Below are positions 35,824 through 46,400 of a DNA stretch of 64,000 nt, in pieces; the stretch's first letter is position 1; each line of letters starts with the position of its first letter. Position numbers and translations under genes: made by a program. Origin of the DNA: Ampelocalamus luodianensis (taxonomy: Eukaryota > Streptophyta > Magnoliopsida > Poales > Poaceae); contig CM070619.1 of NCBI GenBank assembly GCA_036346255.1, positions 36,276,342 to 36,340,341 on the forward strand, written 5' to 3'. Under the pieces are notes generated by a model, which worked only from the letters and a program-made list of their open reading frames with translations, did not search any database and was not told the DNA's origin.

Positions 35824-37341
35824 GAGATGGAAAGCAAGACAATGTTGCAAGCTTGCATTCTTTAATTTCATACAAACATCACCATGCTATAATTAGGCAA
35901 AAAAAATACCAGCAATAACTACAATGTGAATTGCTAAAATGACTAAAATCATCTTCACCTAATTCACAATTTGAATTTCATTTGTAAAGTACAATAAATT
36001 ACCATGCCAATCATGTAAGTTTACAATGCAAATATGCCAGCACAGCAAGTTAATATGATAATCTGTTTTGCTATGCAATGATATAACTAACATTGAATGC
36101 GAAGAACATAAAATGGAAACCTTGCAATATGGCATAGACCAAATTAAGCAAAAAGCAGTGATATAGACTGAAAGTGCAATTGAACCAGTGGCATAGACCG
36201 AATTGTTCCATAGCTTAAACCCAGTGTCACAAGTCACAATGCCATAGTTTCTCCTATTGTTAGGATACTATGATACTATAATTACATTCTAATTGCTACG
36301 TCCACATCCGCAAATATTAACTACAAGCCCGCTAGTCAAACCACATGCACAGGGTGACTGTCAAACAGAAGTGCACCAACTATTAGGTATCATTCTATCT
36401 GATTTTTGGTGCCAAAAATTCAAGGCCCCCCATGCATTAACCATAGTCCTCTGATTTAAAGAATTGAAGATTTTAGCACTTCTGATACTTCCAAGAATTG
36501 ACCATAAAATTGTATGCTAATACAAGAACGAATTTAGACAGGGTCACAGGGACACTTCTTGTTCAGTTTAATGCTGCTCCAGAAGCATATTATACTACAT
36601 GATTAGATTGTAGCATGCGACCACAACATAACTTGGAGAAGCTATGTACGTATTTGTGCATCAATACATTTTAAGCCAAAAAAAGGGGGTCTAAAATTTT
36701 GTAATTTAGATTTTGGAAGGAATTGATACTGTACCACAGCACTGCTTAGCTAAACATTTATCAAACTAAGAAATAGAACGATCAAACAACTAAAATTAAA
36801 GCATCATGCTTCAAGCATCATATCATATCAACCATGCACATCATGTTCTTGATTTTGATCATATGTCTTACAAGCTGAGAAAATCAATCTTCCCAGTGAA
36901 ACATGTAATGCAACAATCAAATCAAACATCATCAGTTCAGCCATTATCTTTTGTGTGAATCTAACTTGTTTTCAATATAACTAAAATTTTAGCTAAGATA
37001 GCCAGTAACACTGGTATTTATCTTTTTCATGCTCACCTAAAAAAATCCCTGCATGTTAACTGACACTTCATTTAAAGGCCATATGTAAGTAATCGATGAT
37101 AACCTAAAGGTCAATTAAAAAAGCAGATCCCACTTACAATCACAAGGACAGCTCAGACAAAAACATTGCCAGCTAAGATCAACAAAGACAACCTAACAAA
37201 ACAAATTAATTCAATACTTCAATAGTAAGGAGCAAATTTGAGGAACATAAATATAAACGAGGACCAGGATAAACCATGGCCAGGCAAAGGCATGCAGAGA
37301 TATTGCAACAATCAATTGAATTAAAGTTCAGAGGGATGAGA
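35824..37341. other. Intergenic DNA downstream of the eIF4B gene
   Basis: AT-rich sequence without a supported gene. The part nearest 37341 would hold the 3' untranslated region of the minus-strand eIF4B gene. Confidence 0.5.
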
Positions 37342-38586
37342 TCAGTTATCAGACCCTTCTTCAGATTCTCTTGCAGCCTCAACTGCATCAGGCTTTCTCC
37401 AAGCTCTCTCAGCACGGCTCTCTGGCACCTGACCGTTCCCATTCTCCTCTCCTGTGACCGGGGAACCCCTCCTCCCAAAGGACCTCCTCTCAGGTGGCAC
37501 CTCCCGCACCTTCATCGCCTCAAGCTTCTCATCGATCTTCTTCCAGTCCTCCCCCTTCGCAGCAAGCACCTCCTCACGTGGGCGGGCTGCCCCGAACGGA
37601 TTCAAAGACCTGATTTTCGGTTGAATCTCCAGCTTCTCCTCTTTATCATCCTCCTCCCTCCAGTCCTCACCCTTCGCAGCAAGCACCTCCTCACGTGGGC
37701 GGGCTGCGCCGAACGGGTTGGAAGACCTGCTTTTCGGTTGCGACTCTCCCTTCTCCTCCTCTTTATCCTCGTTCTTCTCTCCATCAGCGCCATTGGCAAG
37801 CGGCAAGGTCCGCTTCTGCAAAACCAGACGCGGCCGGGCACCGCCGCTCCCACCACCGTTGCTCACCTCCTCCCTCTTCCTCCCCCAAGAATCGGCGTCT
37901 GGACCGCCATCCCTATCGAAACCCCAAACTGGCCCACCCCTCCGGCTATCGGAAGGCGGTGGTGGGGGCGGAGCATAGCTCTTGCTCGAGACCCAGCTCG
38001 CGGACTCATCAGCGCGCGAGTCGCCCCCAAACGAGCTAACACGCTCCCTCCGCTCTGGAGGCGGGGCGGGCGCCGCCTTCTTGGTGGAGACCCAGTCGTC
38101 AACGTCATCAGCACGCGACGACATCGAGTCCCCACCGAACCCTCCCATCCGCTCCCTCCTCTCCAGCGGCTTCTTGCCAGCACCCCAGTCGTCCGCCTCG
38201 TCGGCACGCGACGGGCCGAACTCCTGGGGTCCCTCTGGGCCAGATCCGCCGCGCCGCGGCTCGTCGGAGCCGCGGGTGGTGCCGCCCCAGCGCGCCCCGA
38301 AGCCGCGCGCGTTGGAGAGCTCCTCCTCGGTGCGTTCGCGGGGCCCTTTGGGGAGGCTGAGGAGCTCGTCGGGGGTGGGCCCGCGGGAGACGGGCGCGAC
38401 GAACTTGGCGAGGGGGACGGGCTGGGGCTTCTTCTTCTTGGGGACCTTGGTGGTGGCGGCGGTGGCGAGGGAGGGGAAGTCGGCGGCGGGGACGGGCGGC
38501 GGCTGCGGCGGCGGGGGGAGGTCGTCCTGCTCCTCGGCGGCGAGGGCCCACGAGCCGGGCTTGGCCCACGCGGAGGCGACGGCCAT
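37342..38586 (-). CDS. Eukaryotic translation initiation factor 4B (eIF4B), plant type
   Basis: A complete uninterrupted frame of 414 codons starts MAVASAWAKPGSWAL. The SAWAKPG(S/A)WAL start, the PVPLAKFVAP segment (about residue 58), Arg/Gly/Asp-rich middle repeats with RRERxxxFGGDS (three times) and the ARPRLVLQKRTLPL segment (about residue 255) are hallmarks of plant eIF4B. This RNA-binding cofactor stimulates eIF4A/eIF4F helicase during cytoplasmic translation initiation. The motif NPFGAARPREEVLAAKGE occurs twice (about residues 295 and 335) as a 117-base direct duplication (37554-37604 and 37671-37721). The C-terminus is acidic and Ser/Glu-rich. Length and lack of introns fit an intact gene. 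The GC content is much higher than in the surroundings, and large antisense open frames here are a by-product of that. A TATA box lies about 110 bases upstream. The paralogue cannot be decided. Confidence 0.92.
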   Translation of the reverse strand: MAVASAWAKPGSWALAAEEQDDLPPPPQPPPVPAADFPSLATAATTKVPKKKKPQPVPLAKFVAPVSRGPTPDELLSLPKGPRERTEEELSNARGFGARWGGTTRGSDEPRRGGSGPEGPQEFGPSRADEADDWGAGKKPLERRERMGGFGGDSMSSRADDVDDWVSTKKAAPAPPPERRERVSSFGGDSRADESASWVSSKSYAPPPPPPSDSRRGGPVWGFDRDGGPDADSWGRKREEVSNGGGSGGARPRLVLQKRTLPLANGADGEKNEDKEEEKGESQPKSRSSNPFGAARPREEVLAAKGEDWREEDDKEEKLEIQPKIRSLNPFGAARPREEVLAAKGEDWKKIDEKLEAMKVREVPPERRSFGRRGSPVTGEENGNGQVPESRAERAWRKPDAVEAARESEEGSDN

Positions 38587-38695
38587 GTCGTCGGAGTCGT
38601 TCGTCGGCAGTCGCGGTGCGCTCTTGGTTGTTGATGTGCGTGGGTGATTTGGGGATTTTTGGATGAGAGGTCGGTGGAGGCGGAGGAGATTAGGG

Positions 38696-38702
38696 TTTTA
38701 TA
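38696..38702 (-). promoter_or_regulatory. TATA box of the eIF4B gene
   Basis: On the minus strand CCTATAAAACCCTAATC lies 110 bases before the start codon, placing the transcription start near 38670. AAACCCTA right after it is a telo-box-like element common in plant translation-factor promoters. Confidence 0.65.
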
Positions 38703-39160
38703 GGACGGGGGGTCCTGTGGGCTGAGGAATCCGGAAAGGAGAGGTGGAGGCCTGGGCAGCCCGTGGCGGCCCGATAGAGACTCCGGGTTAGGTTTCCACT
38801 TTCTAAAGTTGATTTTAGGAGCTTGCTTACTGGATTTGCTAACCAACGTGTGTGTGGTGTGTTTCCTCTAAAATCAGATGCAACGTCCTTTTTTAGGGGT
38901 GAAATGGTCCACCAGTGGCCGGTGGCTGACGGTAGGGGTGCAATCTCACTACTATGCAAAGGATAATTGAAAATACACCCTCTACTTAGATGACTTTTCT
39001 AGCATATATCTTTATTTCCGATGTAATTGATGATGTACCTTTCACTTATATGGTTTCTTGATTAGATGTCCCATTTGCAATATTTTACTAATATATGTTG
39101 TTTCTTCCCGTTTTGACCATGCGAAATGATCAAGTTGCCCTCGTTTGAGTCTTCCTTGCC

Positions 39161-39990
39161 ATGGTCTTCCTCACCGCTGTTGTTGCCATGGTCTCCTTCG
39201 CCATTGTCATCATCTACCTTGTCGCGGCACCGGCGTCGGTGCCGTACTGGTGCTACAACTGTGACCGCTTCGTGCGCGTGGCGCTGCAAGAGGACACTGT
39301 CGTCGCCTCCCTAGATTGCGGCGAGGCTTCCTCGAGGAGATGGGGGCACCCCTGCCCCACGCCGCCTACCTTCGCTACCTGCGTGCTCACCACGCCAACG
39401 ACCTACACCTCCATTGGACCTGTCGCGCCGCCATCGCAGGCGTGGACCGCTTGCAGTTCAATCCTGTCATCGTGCTCCGTCGCTCCTCAGCCGGTGTCGG
39501 TGGCGGTGAGGACGACTCCCTCACCGCGGCCAGCAGCTTCGATCTCTTCTACGACGACGGCACGGGCTCCAACCTTTTGTCCCCTCCATGATAGCATGTC
39601 TGACTTCCTCATGTAATCAGGGCCTCCTCGACCAGCTTACCCAGATCAAAGTGGGCGGCCTCGCCCACAAGCGGGAAAACCCCTCGGTCTCTAAGACCAC
39701 TATCGAGTCCATGCCCACCGTCACCATCGCCGTCTCCCACGTCGGTTTCGACTCCCAATGCGCCATCTGCAAGGAACCCCTCGAGCTCAGCGCTGAGGCT
39801 AGGGAGATGTCGTGCAACCACATCTACCACAGGACTGCATCCTCCCCTGGCTCACCCTCTGCAACTTGTGCCCATGCGCCCCATGTGCCACCACAAGATG
39901 CCTACTCGACACTGCATGCTCCTAGGCTAGCAATGCCAGCAGCAAGGAGGAGACAATGGGGCCGACCATCTGGAGGTTGCTTGGAGGTGT
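39161..39990 (+). pseudogene. Decayed RING-H2 E3 ubiquitin ligase copy (zinc-ribbon plus RING type)
   Basis: The remnant reads PYWCYNCDRFVRV (zinc ribbon, about 39240), then in another frame GFLEEMGAP, AYLRYLRAHHANDL, FNPVIVLRRS and SFDLFYDDG (39322-39560), then MSDFLM, LLDQLTQIKVGGLA (39629 on), SMPTVTIAVSHVG, and the RING start CAICKEPLELSAEAREMSC with NHIYH (39758-39832). A one-base loss after IYH throws the rest out of frame; CILPWLTLC is still readable in the shifted frame, but the final CPxC pair is spoiled. Plant members of this single-exon family ubiquitinate targets in stress responses. With at least three frame breaks and no ordered start, this copy is a pseudogene. The parent family is often intronless, so retroposition cannot be told from ordinary duplication. 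Confidence 0.8.
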
Positions 39991-40229
39991 ATTCGCCGTC
40001 GAGAGGTTAGCCGATGGGAGGAGACGGATCTTCCGATTGTTTACACAATAACATGTCGTTGTTGCCTATCCCGTCGACCACTAGGGTAGTTGACCCATCT
40101 CACGGACACGAGTAATTCCATCTCGTGGACACGAGCCTTGGGGGTGGAGCACGAGGGAGGGGAAGGGGGGTCAGGGGTAGGGTTGGCTGCGGATGAGGTG
40201 ACACCAGAGTGAATACTTTCTGTGGATGC

Positions 40230-42170
40230 CATGGGGATATGCTCCTAATCTCAGTGTGATGAACAATTGGTAATAGCGTCGAGGTGTTTGGCGAAACCCT
40301 CGTTTTCAGGAAAATTCATACTGACTTCAGACCTCAGGAGGTCAAACCGACTAAGGTGGCGGTCTAACCGGCCTACCAGTGGTCTGACCGGCCACTTGTG
40401 GCGGTCAGACTAGCCATGCCTTTGGCCAAGGGGCTGGTAGTCAAACCGGCCATGAGTGGCAGTTTGACCGACCAAAAGTTGGACTTTGGAATTTTGAGCC
40501 GGACCAAAAATAGAGGGTGAGGCAAGTGAGAGGATTCTTTTGCATTTGGTAACATAATTTTTGGTGCATCGAGTCAAAAGTTCTATTCTATTTTCATTTC
40601 CAGAGAGTCTACAGATTTGAGCCTCGAAAACTTGGCTAAGTCCTGGAGTGGTCTGATTGGCCACTAGTTGGCAGTCAACCTACGGTCTGACTAGACAAGG
40701 GACGATAAGCCCATTGTGCAGTGGTCTGACTGGCTAGGCACTGATCATTTGCCAGCAAGGCAACGATGATCATGGGTTAGGTAAATTTTATGGGTTTCAG
40801 TGCATATGTATCGCATGATGCATGTTTTGACTAACGTGGATCAAGTTGCGAAGAACTTGTGTCCGAAATCGATTTCTTGGTATAGTGTTGTGCAAGAGGA
40901 TTGGAGGTCAACGGCAGTCAACAGTGAGGATGATCGGGAATAGGTTAGGAGAGCTGAGGTCCAAAACAATCAAATATACCGGATGAAGTCGTTGTACTCA
41001 AGCATGGCGCAAGATGGACAAGGATGACCGAACGGGAAGGTCAGTGCGACGGGTTGGATCAAGTGGCACTGGGGTCGGTGTAAGTGCCATGGTGGTTTCG
41101 GTGGGAGCCAGATGGGAGAGACTTGCCGACATGAAGAGAGCCGTTGATCAATCTAAATGTGGTGAAGCATGGGATTGTTTCATGACTATTGGACTCGGTT
41201 TTTTAAGAAGGATCGAGAAGGGGTATTTTGGTATCTTCACCAAAAACCCGTCTTGGTGACCTTTGGTAAAACTACAGTGTAAGACAATGCAAGGAGAAGC
41301 AGTTTAGATTAAGTGAAGATAAAGATCACGAAGAGACGGATTCGGGAAGCCTGGTTCGTCATCCGCTTTAAGAAGCGTGCGTGAGTATAGACCTATTTGT
41401 GTGTGGACTTAATGAGTGTCCATTAGGGTTTTCTCTCTAAACTTAGTCTCTACTATAAAAGGAGGGGTCCAAATTTGGAGTCTCTCAAGCCTTCTAAGTG
41501 TAAACCCTAATTTGTGTTTTGGAGGGAAACAGGAACATATGAAGTTAGGGTTTATGAGAGATGGATTGATTAAGTGCTCAAGTGTTGAGTTTTTGTCCTC
41601 CATGGTGAAGTGGCTATAAACCAACAATCTTTTCAAATCAATCCAAGTAAGATATACTTAAGATGAGTTTCTTCTTGTTCTTGCTCTCTCTTTGATAACT
41701 TTTGGGATTTTGTTTGTTCCTTTGTTTTTCTTTCTTCATGCTACGATCTACCTTGTTAGGATATGTGAGAATACATCTAGAATCATCTAGATCACCATCC
41801 ACCCATGAGCAAGTTTTTGAGTTAAAGTTTGAATTTCATCGGTTTTCGTGCCCTCTTGCCCTCATATAAGAAATTCGTTGAACCTTGGCTTCGATCTTCT
41901 CGATCATTGATTGTAATAGGTTTCTAACCTTCTTGACAAGCTATGGTTGACATTTTAGGGGATTTGTATCATTGGATCAAAAGTTGAATTTTTTTGTAAT
42001 CATCTCAGGTTGGGCTCAGGCTCAGGGCACTTGATGTTAGACTGGTCCCTCAGGCGGTCAGACCGGCCGACCACAGGTCAAGCCGCCACCAAGGGTAGGT
42101 CTAACCGGCTATGTGCCATCTTGTGAGATTTTGCTGATTCATGTTGTTGTGTCTCTAAGGTTTCGTCAGT
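40230..42170. repeat. GGTCTGACCGG-rich repeat, probable old LTR
   Basis: GGTCTGACCGGCC, GGTCTAACCGGCC and GCGGTCAGAC-type motifs cluster at 40340-40470, 40650-40740 and 42045-42115. A TATA-like ACTATAAAAGGAGG at 41451-41464 is followed by TAAACCCTAATTTG. The pattern fits a degenerate LTR remnant, but I could not find both ends or a target duplication. Confidence 0.45.
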
Positions 42171-43419
42171 TTCAACTCAAGACTTCTATTATGCTTGTGT
42201 TTCTGGTCTTTATAGCTTTTATAGCTACTGTGGTGAAGAAGTTGAAATCGATCGAGGGATGAAAAATAGTAGTGCTCATATTCACCTTCTTTGGCCATCG
42301 TTCCGGTCCAACACTTTCTATGAGTTTTTTTCCCCTATTCCTTCCAACGAATAAATATATAAAGTACCTTTTGAATGGACGGTACACTAGGTTTGATCTT
42401 CCTTTCTCAATCTTCAACAACGCACCTCAACTCTTTTGTTCCTTCCCCAATTTCTCCACTCAACGGCACCTAATAAATCAGATGTGGACACGCCGTCTTT
42501 TTCAGCCTGCCACACATTGTTGTCTTTCTTTTTTTTTCACTTGATCAGAAACCAAAAGGATGCAATGTGGTGTTGACAGCTTGACGCAACAAGGTATGGA
42601 TCAGAAGAGAATGGCACTAGCACGGTCAAGTCGCCCAATATAGGAGAGGAGAAGCGTAAAAATAACAAAAATATATATATAGTGATATACTTTGTCATAC
42701 CTTTCGTTCACGATAGGCCATTGCCTTCTCCTTTGTGGTCTTGCTTCATGTGGCAACTACATCTTTAACCTTTCCTTCTTTCCCTTATCTTATTGCTTGT
42801 AGCATTGGTTAATTTTGCTCTTTGTATGACCAGCACAATTTCAAGGCATGGCCTTCCATTTAGTGGAACAAGTAGACACACGATTATCTCTAGCCCTCTT
42901 TTTCTCGTCACTCCTTGTGTCCTCCACCCGATGGCCTTCCCACCCGTCCTTTTACCTTGCAGCTTGCTTCTTTGCTGCTTTCAACACCATAGTAGTTAGT
43001 CACCACCGGATCATGACACCATAACAGCTTACAAGGTAGGTATGAGGTAATTAGCATCTCTGCTTTCTTTTCTTTTTTCCAAAACGTGGTGGATGTGTTA
43101 TTATTTTTAGACTACTACAAGGAATGAACTATGGAGGCCGACATAGATGCTGCACACGCAACACCACACGCCCAAATCAGGATGGTTTGTTGATTTGTTC
43201 GAAGTTTATGGACTGATTTGCCCAATTTTGGACTAAAGTGAGCGCAAGAGGAGAGTGTAAGGGCAAAAGTGCAATCACCCGAATAGAAAAAATCGATGAT
43301 AACCCGTCCTCGTGCTCCCCCCACTATCCATCCTCTGCAGTTGGCCCTGCCTCTGCTCCCTGCTTGCACGCCACGGGAGGGAGGCGACCACGCGCCTCCG
43401 CCTCCACCTCCGTAGTACC
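42171..43419. other. Intergenic DNA and upstream region of the bHLH gene
   Basis: No gene is supported from 42171 to about 43200. The last 200 bases are C-rich and lead into the bHLH start codon; they probably contain the promoter and 5' untranslated region. I see no convincing TATA box. Confidence 0.4.
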
Positions 43420-46400
43420 ATGGATCCGCGCAGCCACCAGCCGCAGGAGGACGGCTTCTTCCACCCACGCGACGGCGCGTGCCCTGCCGACCCCAGGTCG
43501 CCTTGCGCACACCACTTCTTGGTTCTTTAATTTTGCTTTTCTGAATCAATGACGACAACTTCCCTACTCTTGCGTTACAATTTTTTAGTTGGGTTCCGGT
43601 TGGGAGCCAGTTTGATGGGAATTGTTAGCCGCTTCGTGCTAAAATATGAAGAATTCTGGAGGGATGTGAGATTAGGCGGATTCTGTAATGTTAATTTGAT
43701 GATGCAAATCGAGCAGCTTTCTATCCCCGATCGTCCAGTCTGGCGGATTTCTTTAATGTTGGGAAAACGATTTCGATGGTGCGTTGGGTTTATCCCTTGA
43801 TATTCCTTGCATAGCGCTTATATGAAGAAGTATATCTTGGTGCATAGGGTTTGTGGGCACCAAGATAAGACATGCTTGAGTGAAAACATTGTCCATGAAC
43901 AAAGTGGTCTTGGAGATCAACAGTATAATTTATACATGGTCCATCTACTAGCTTCTGTGTGTTTATGTGATTTTATGCAAAATAATTGTTACTCATACAT
44001 CTGATATGACATGTGCTGACAACAGCTGTTCCTTCTTTTGTTCACAGTCAAAGGACAGAATGCAAAGCCCAGGGTTCCATTGTTGCGCGTAAGGTTCAAA
44101 AGGCTGATCGTGAGAGAATGCGAAGAGATAAATTAAATGAGCAGTTCCTGGAATTGGGAAATGCACTTGGTATGATGCAGTTCTTTGTCTCAAGCAGATA
44201 ACTTCACAATTGCTCCTTGTAGGACACCCACGTATTTTCTTGGCTCTTGTTGCTTCTATGGGTTCTGAATCTTCTGATGGAAATATATATACTGTCAAGT
44301 TGCAGTTCCCATAGAAAAAGAAACGTATTTTTAAAGACTAAATTGGCAAGAGCAAAACCTTAAAGCACATGTGAGTTGAAGGGTTTACATAATCATCCTT
44401 GTACGGCCAACAAATACTCCAATGTTTCGTGTAATTCCCATGCAACTGTGGTGTATACCAAGTTCTGGACCTCTACAAGAACATTTTAGTTCCTTAGCAT
44501 TTTGACTATGCCAGATTAGCAAGAATAAACAAAGTTACCATATCCAATGCTTGGTGTTGGAAACCTTATTATGAACTTATGAGGCCCTAGTGATGGTGGA
44601 AGTTCATTTCAGTGTTTCCACTTTGAGGTTCAACCCCTGTTTAACACATGACACCCGATTAACTCTCAGTTTGGGTTGATGTGATATAATACCTTAGCAG
44701 GATGGGTTTGCGGTTTTTGGTTTATTGTTTTCCCATCAAGGAACTGACACATCAATTTTGTTAACCCCTTCTTTAATGAAATAATGGCGGCTTGCCGTTT
44801 CCTCAAAGAGAGAGAGAGAGATGTCATGTTTGGTGTCATGGTTTGGAATTCGTTTTTTTTTCCTATTCAACCCCCTTCTCCTCGAAGAACTGGCCAGTTT
44901 CCTATTTTCCCCTAAACAATCTTTTCTTGATTTTTTTTTGAAGTTTATATGTTTCTAATATATTGTATCATCACTAGTACACAAATACCCAATTGAAATC
45001 AGAAAGCACCTCAATCCTGGTCTTACTGGAAGTAACAACATTGGTTCCCCATGGTTGCTACAAACTGGCCTGTTCCCAGTAGGAACTTAACCCTTGTTGG
45101 TGCGACAGCTCTGTTATCCTTCCCTGCTGAATTCTTAGGTGTACCCTTGTACATATATAGAGATGTTTACTTACTGGGTTTGCTGGAAACAAAGCTGTAT
45201 TGCAGACAGTGTAAAGGGTGTGTTGTTCGATGAGGGCAAGTTGTGGGTGCATCGGACTATAAGACATTTAAGTTCCAAGTTCCAACTAACATCTATCCAT
45301 ACAAGTGAGAAAGTATCTTGTGATATGTTAATGTTAATCACAGAGAAAAATATAATTTTGCATTTGACTATGTAGTTGGTGGAATGGAAACTGTATGATG
45401 ATCCATAAATTTTTGTCAGATCAGCTGATCAGAAATGTGAACCAATATTATTATTTTTTTATACGATTTTGTACTGTCGTATCACGACGAACCCAAGCAT
45501 GTTAAGTTGTTAACTATCATTACAACCAACATCACCCTACTCAGGGCGTCCGCACACAGCCACACGGACCTGTTCAGATTTGAAAAGAAATAAGTGATAC
45601 AGTTCCACTTTAAGGCTGTGGAAAAGTAATATTTAGTATAGTATTTCAAGGTATATTTGAAAATTATATTGCATATTGATATCAAAAATAAGTCTCATAG
45701 AATAAGCACATCGGCCTTTACTTAGTCTCTGATATGAATGGTCATAGTTTACTTGGAAATTTTTCATAGCACTGGATATGGAAGTGCTATGCTGTCAGCT
45801 TGCTCTGGGAGATGAAATTAAAATATCTTATTATAGTCAAACCATAGCCAATCATCAACCTTGAAACTGTTGGTGCTAGTAGAACGTGATTGAGACTGAA
45901 CTATTACTGATGTTGTACCATGAAGCTCCTATCATGTTCCACTTGCCGGACCTATTGTTCGAAAAAAAGGTTTTCAAGAACTTAGTATGTCTTTTTTGAC
46001 AATTTCTTTATTTAGCCGTCTTATTCTTTGAAAGGTTAAACTTATCCCTGGACTAGGGCTAGAGTGGTTATGATACATTTTTTTTTTTTTGCTCCAATTC
46101 AGAGTTTTTGTTGCATTTCATACTTTCATACTGTCACTTAAAGTGATTTCAACAAGAGCACTTCTAACTAAATTACTTGGCATCCATAATTTCATTCCAA
46201 GTAGTTCTCTGTAAAACAGTAACATTGTTCAGTAGTCAGTACAACTGCATGATGGTAGTGTGCCCCTACTTCATGTTCTCGTTTCATTCTAAATAAATAT
46301 AACAGCTAATATAATAAATGTGGAACTTATATGCATGATATTCAATAGCCTGTCCATTGACTACATTTGTGTGTTAATATTGTGCGCACATGCTCATTGT

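Noticed and set aside
37276..38634. 452-codon open frame on the plus strand opposite eIF4B
   Set aside because: Antisense shadow of a GC-rich gene; composition is Arg/Gly/Leu noise and no domain is visible.
37863..38846. 327-codon minus-strand frame overlapping eIF4B
   Set aside because: Alternative frame of the same GC-rich exon; runs of Pro/Ser/Arg only.
44805..44820. GA microsatellite
   Set aside because: Too short to be informative; an ordinary intronic simple repeat.
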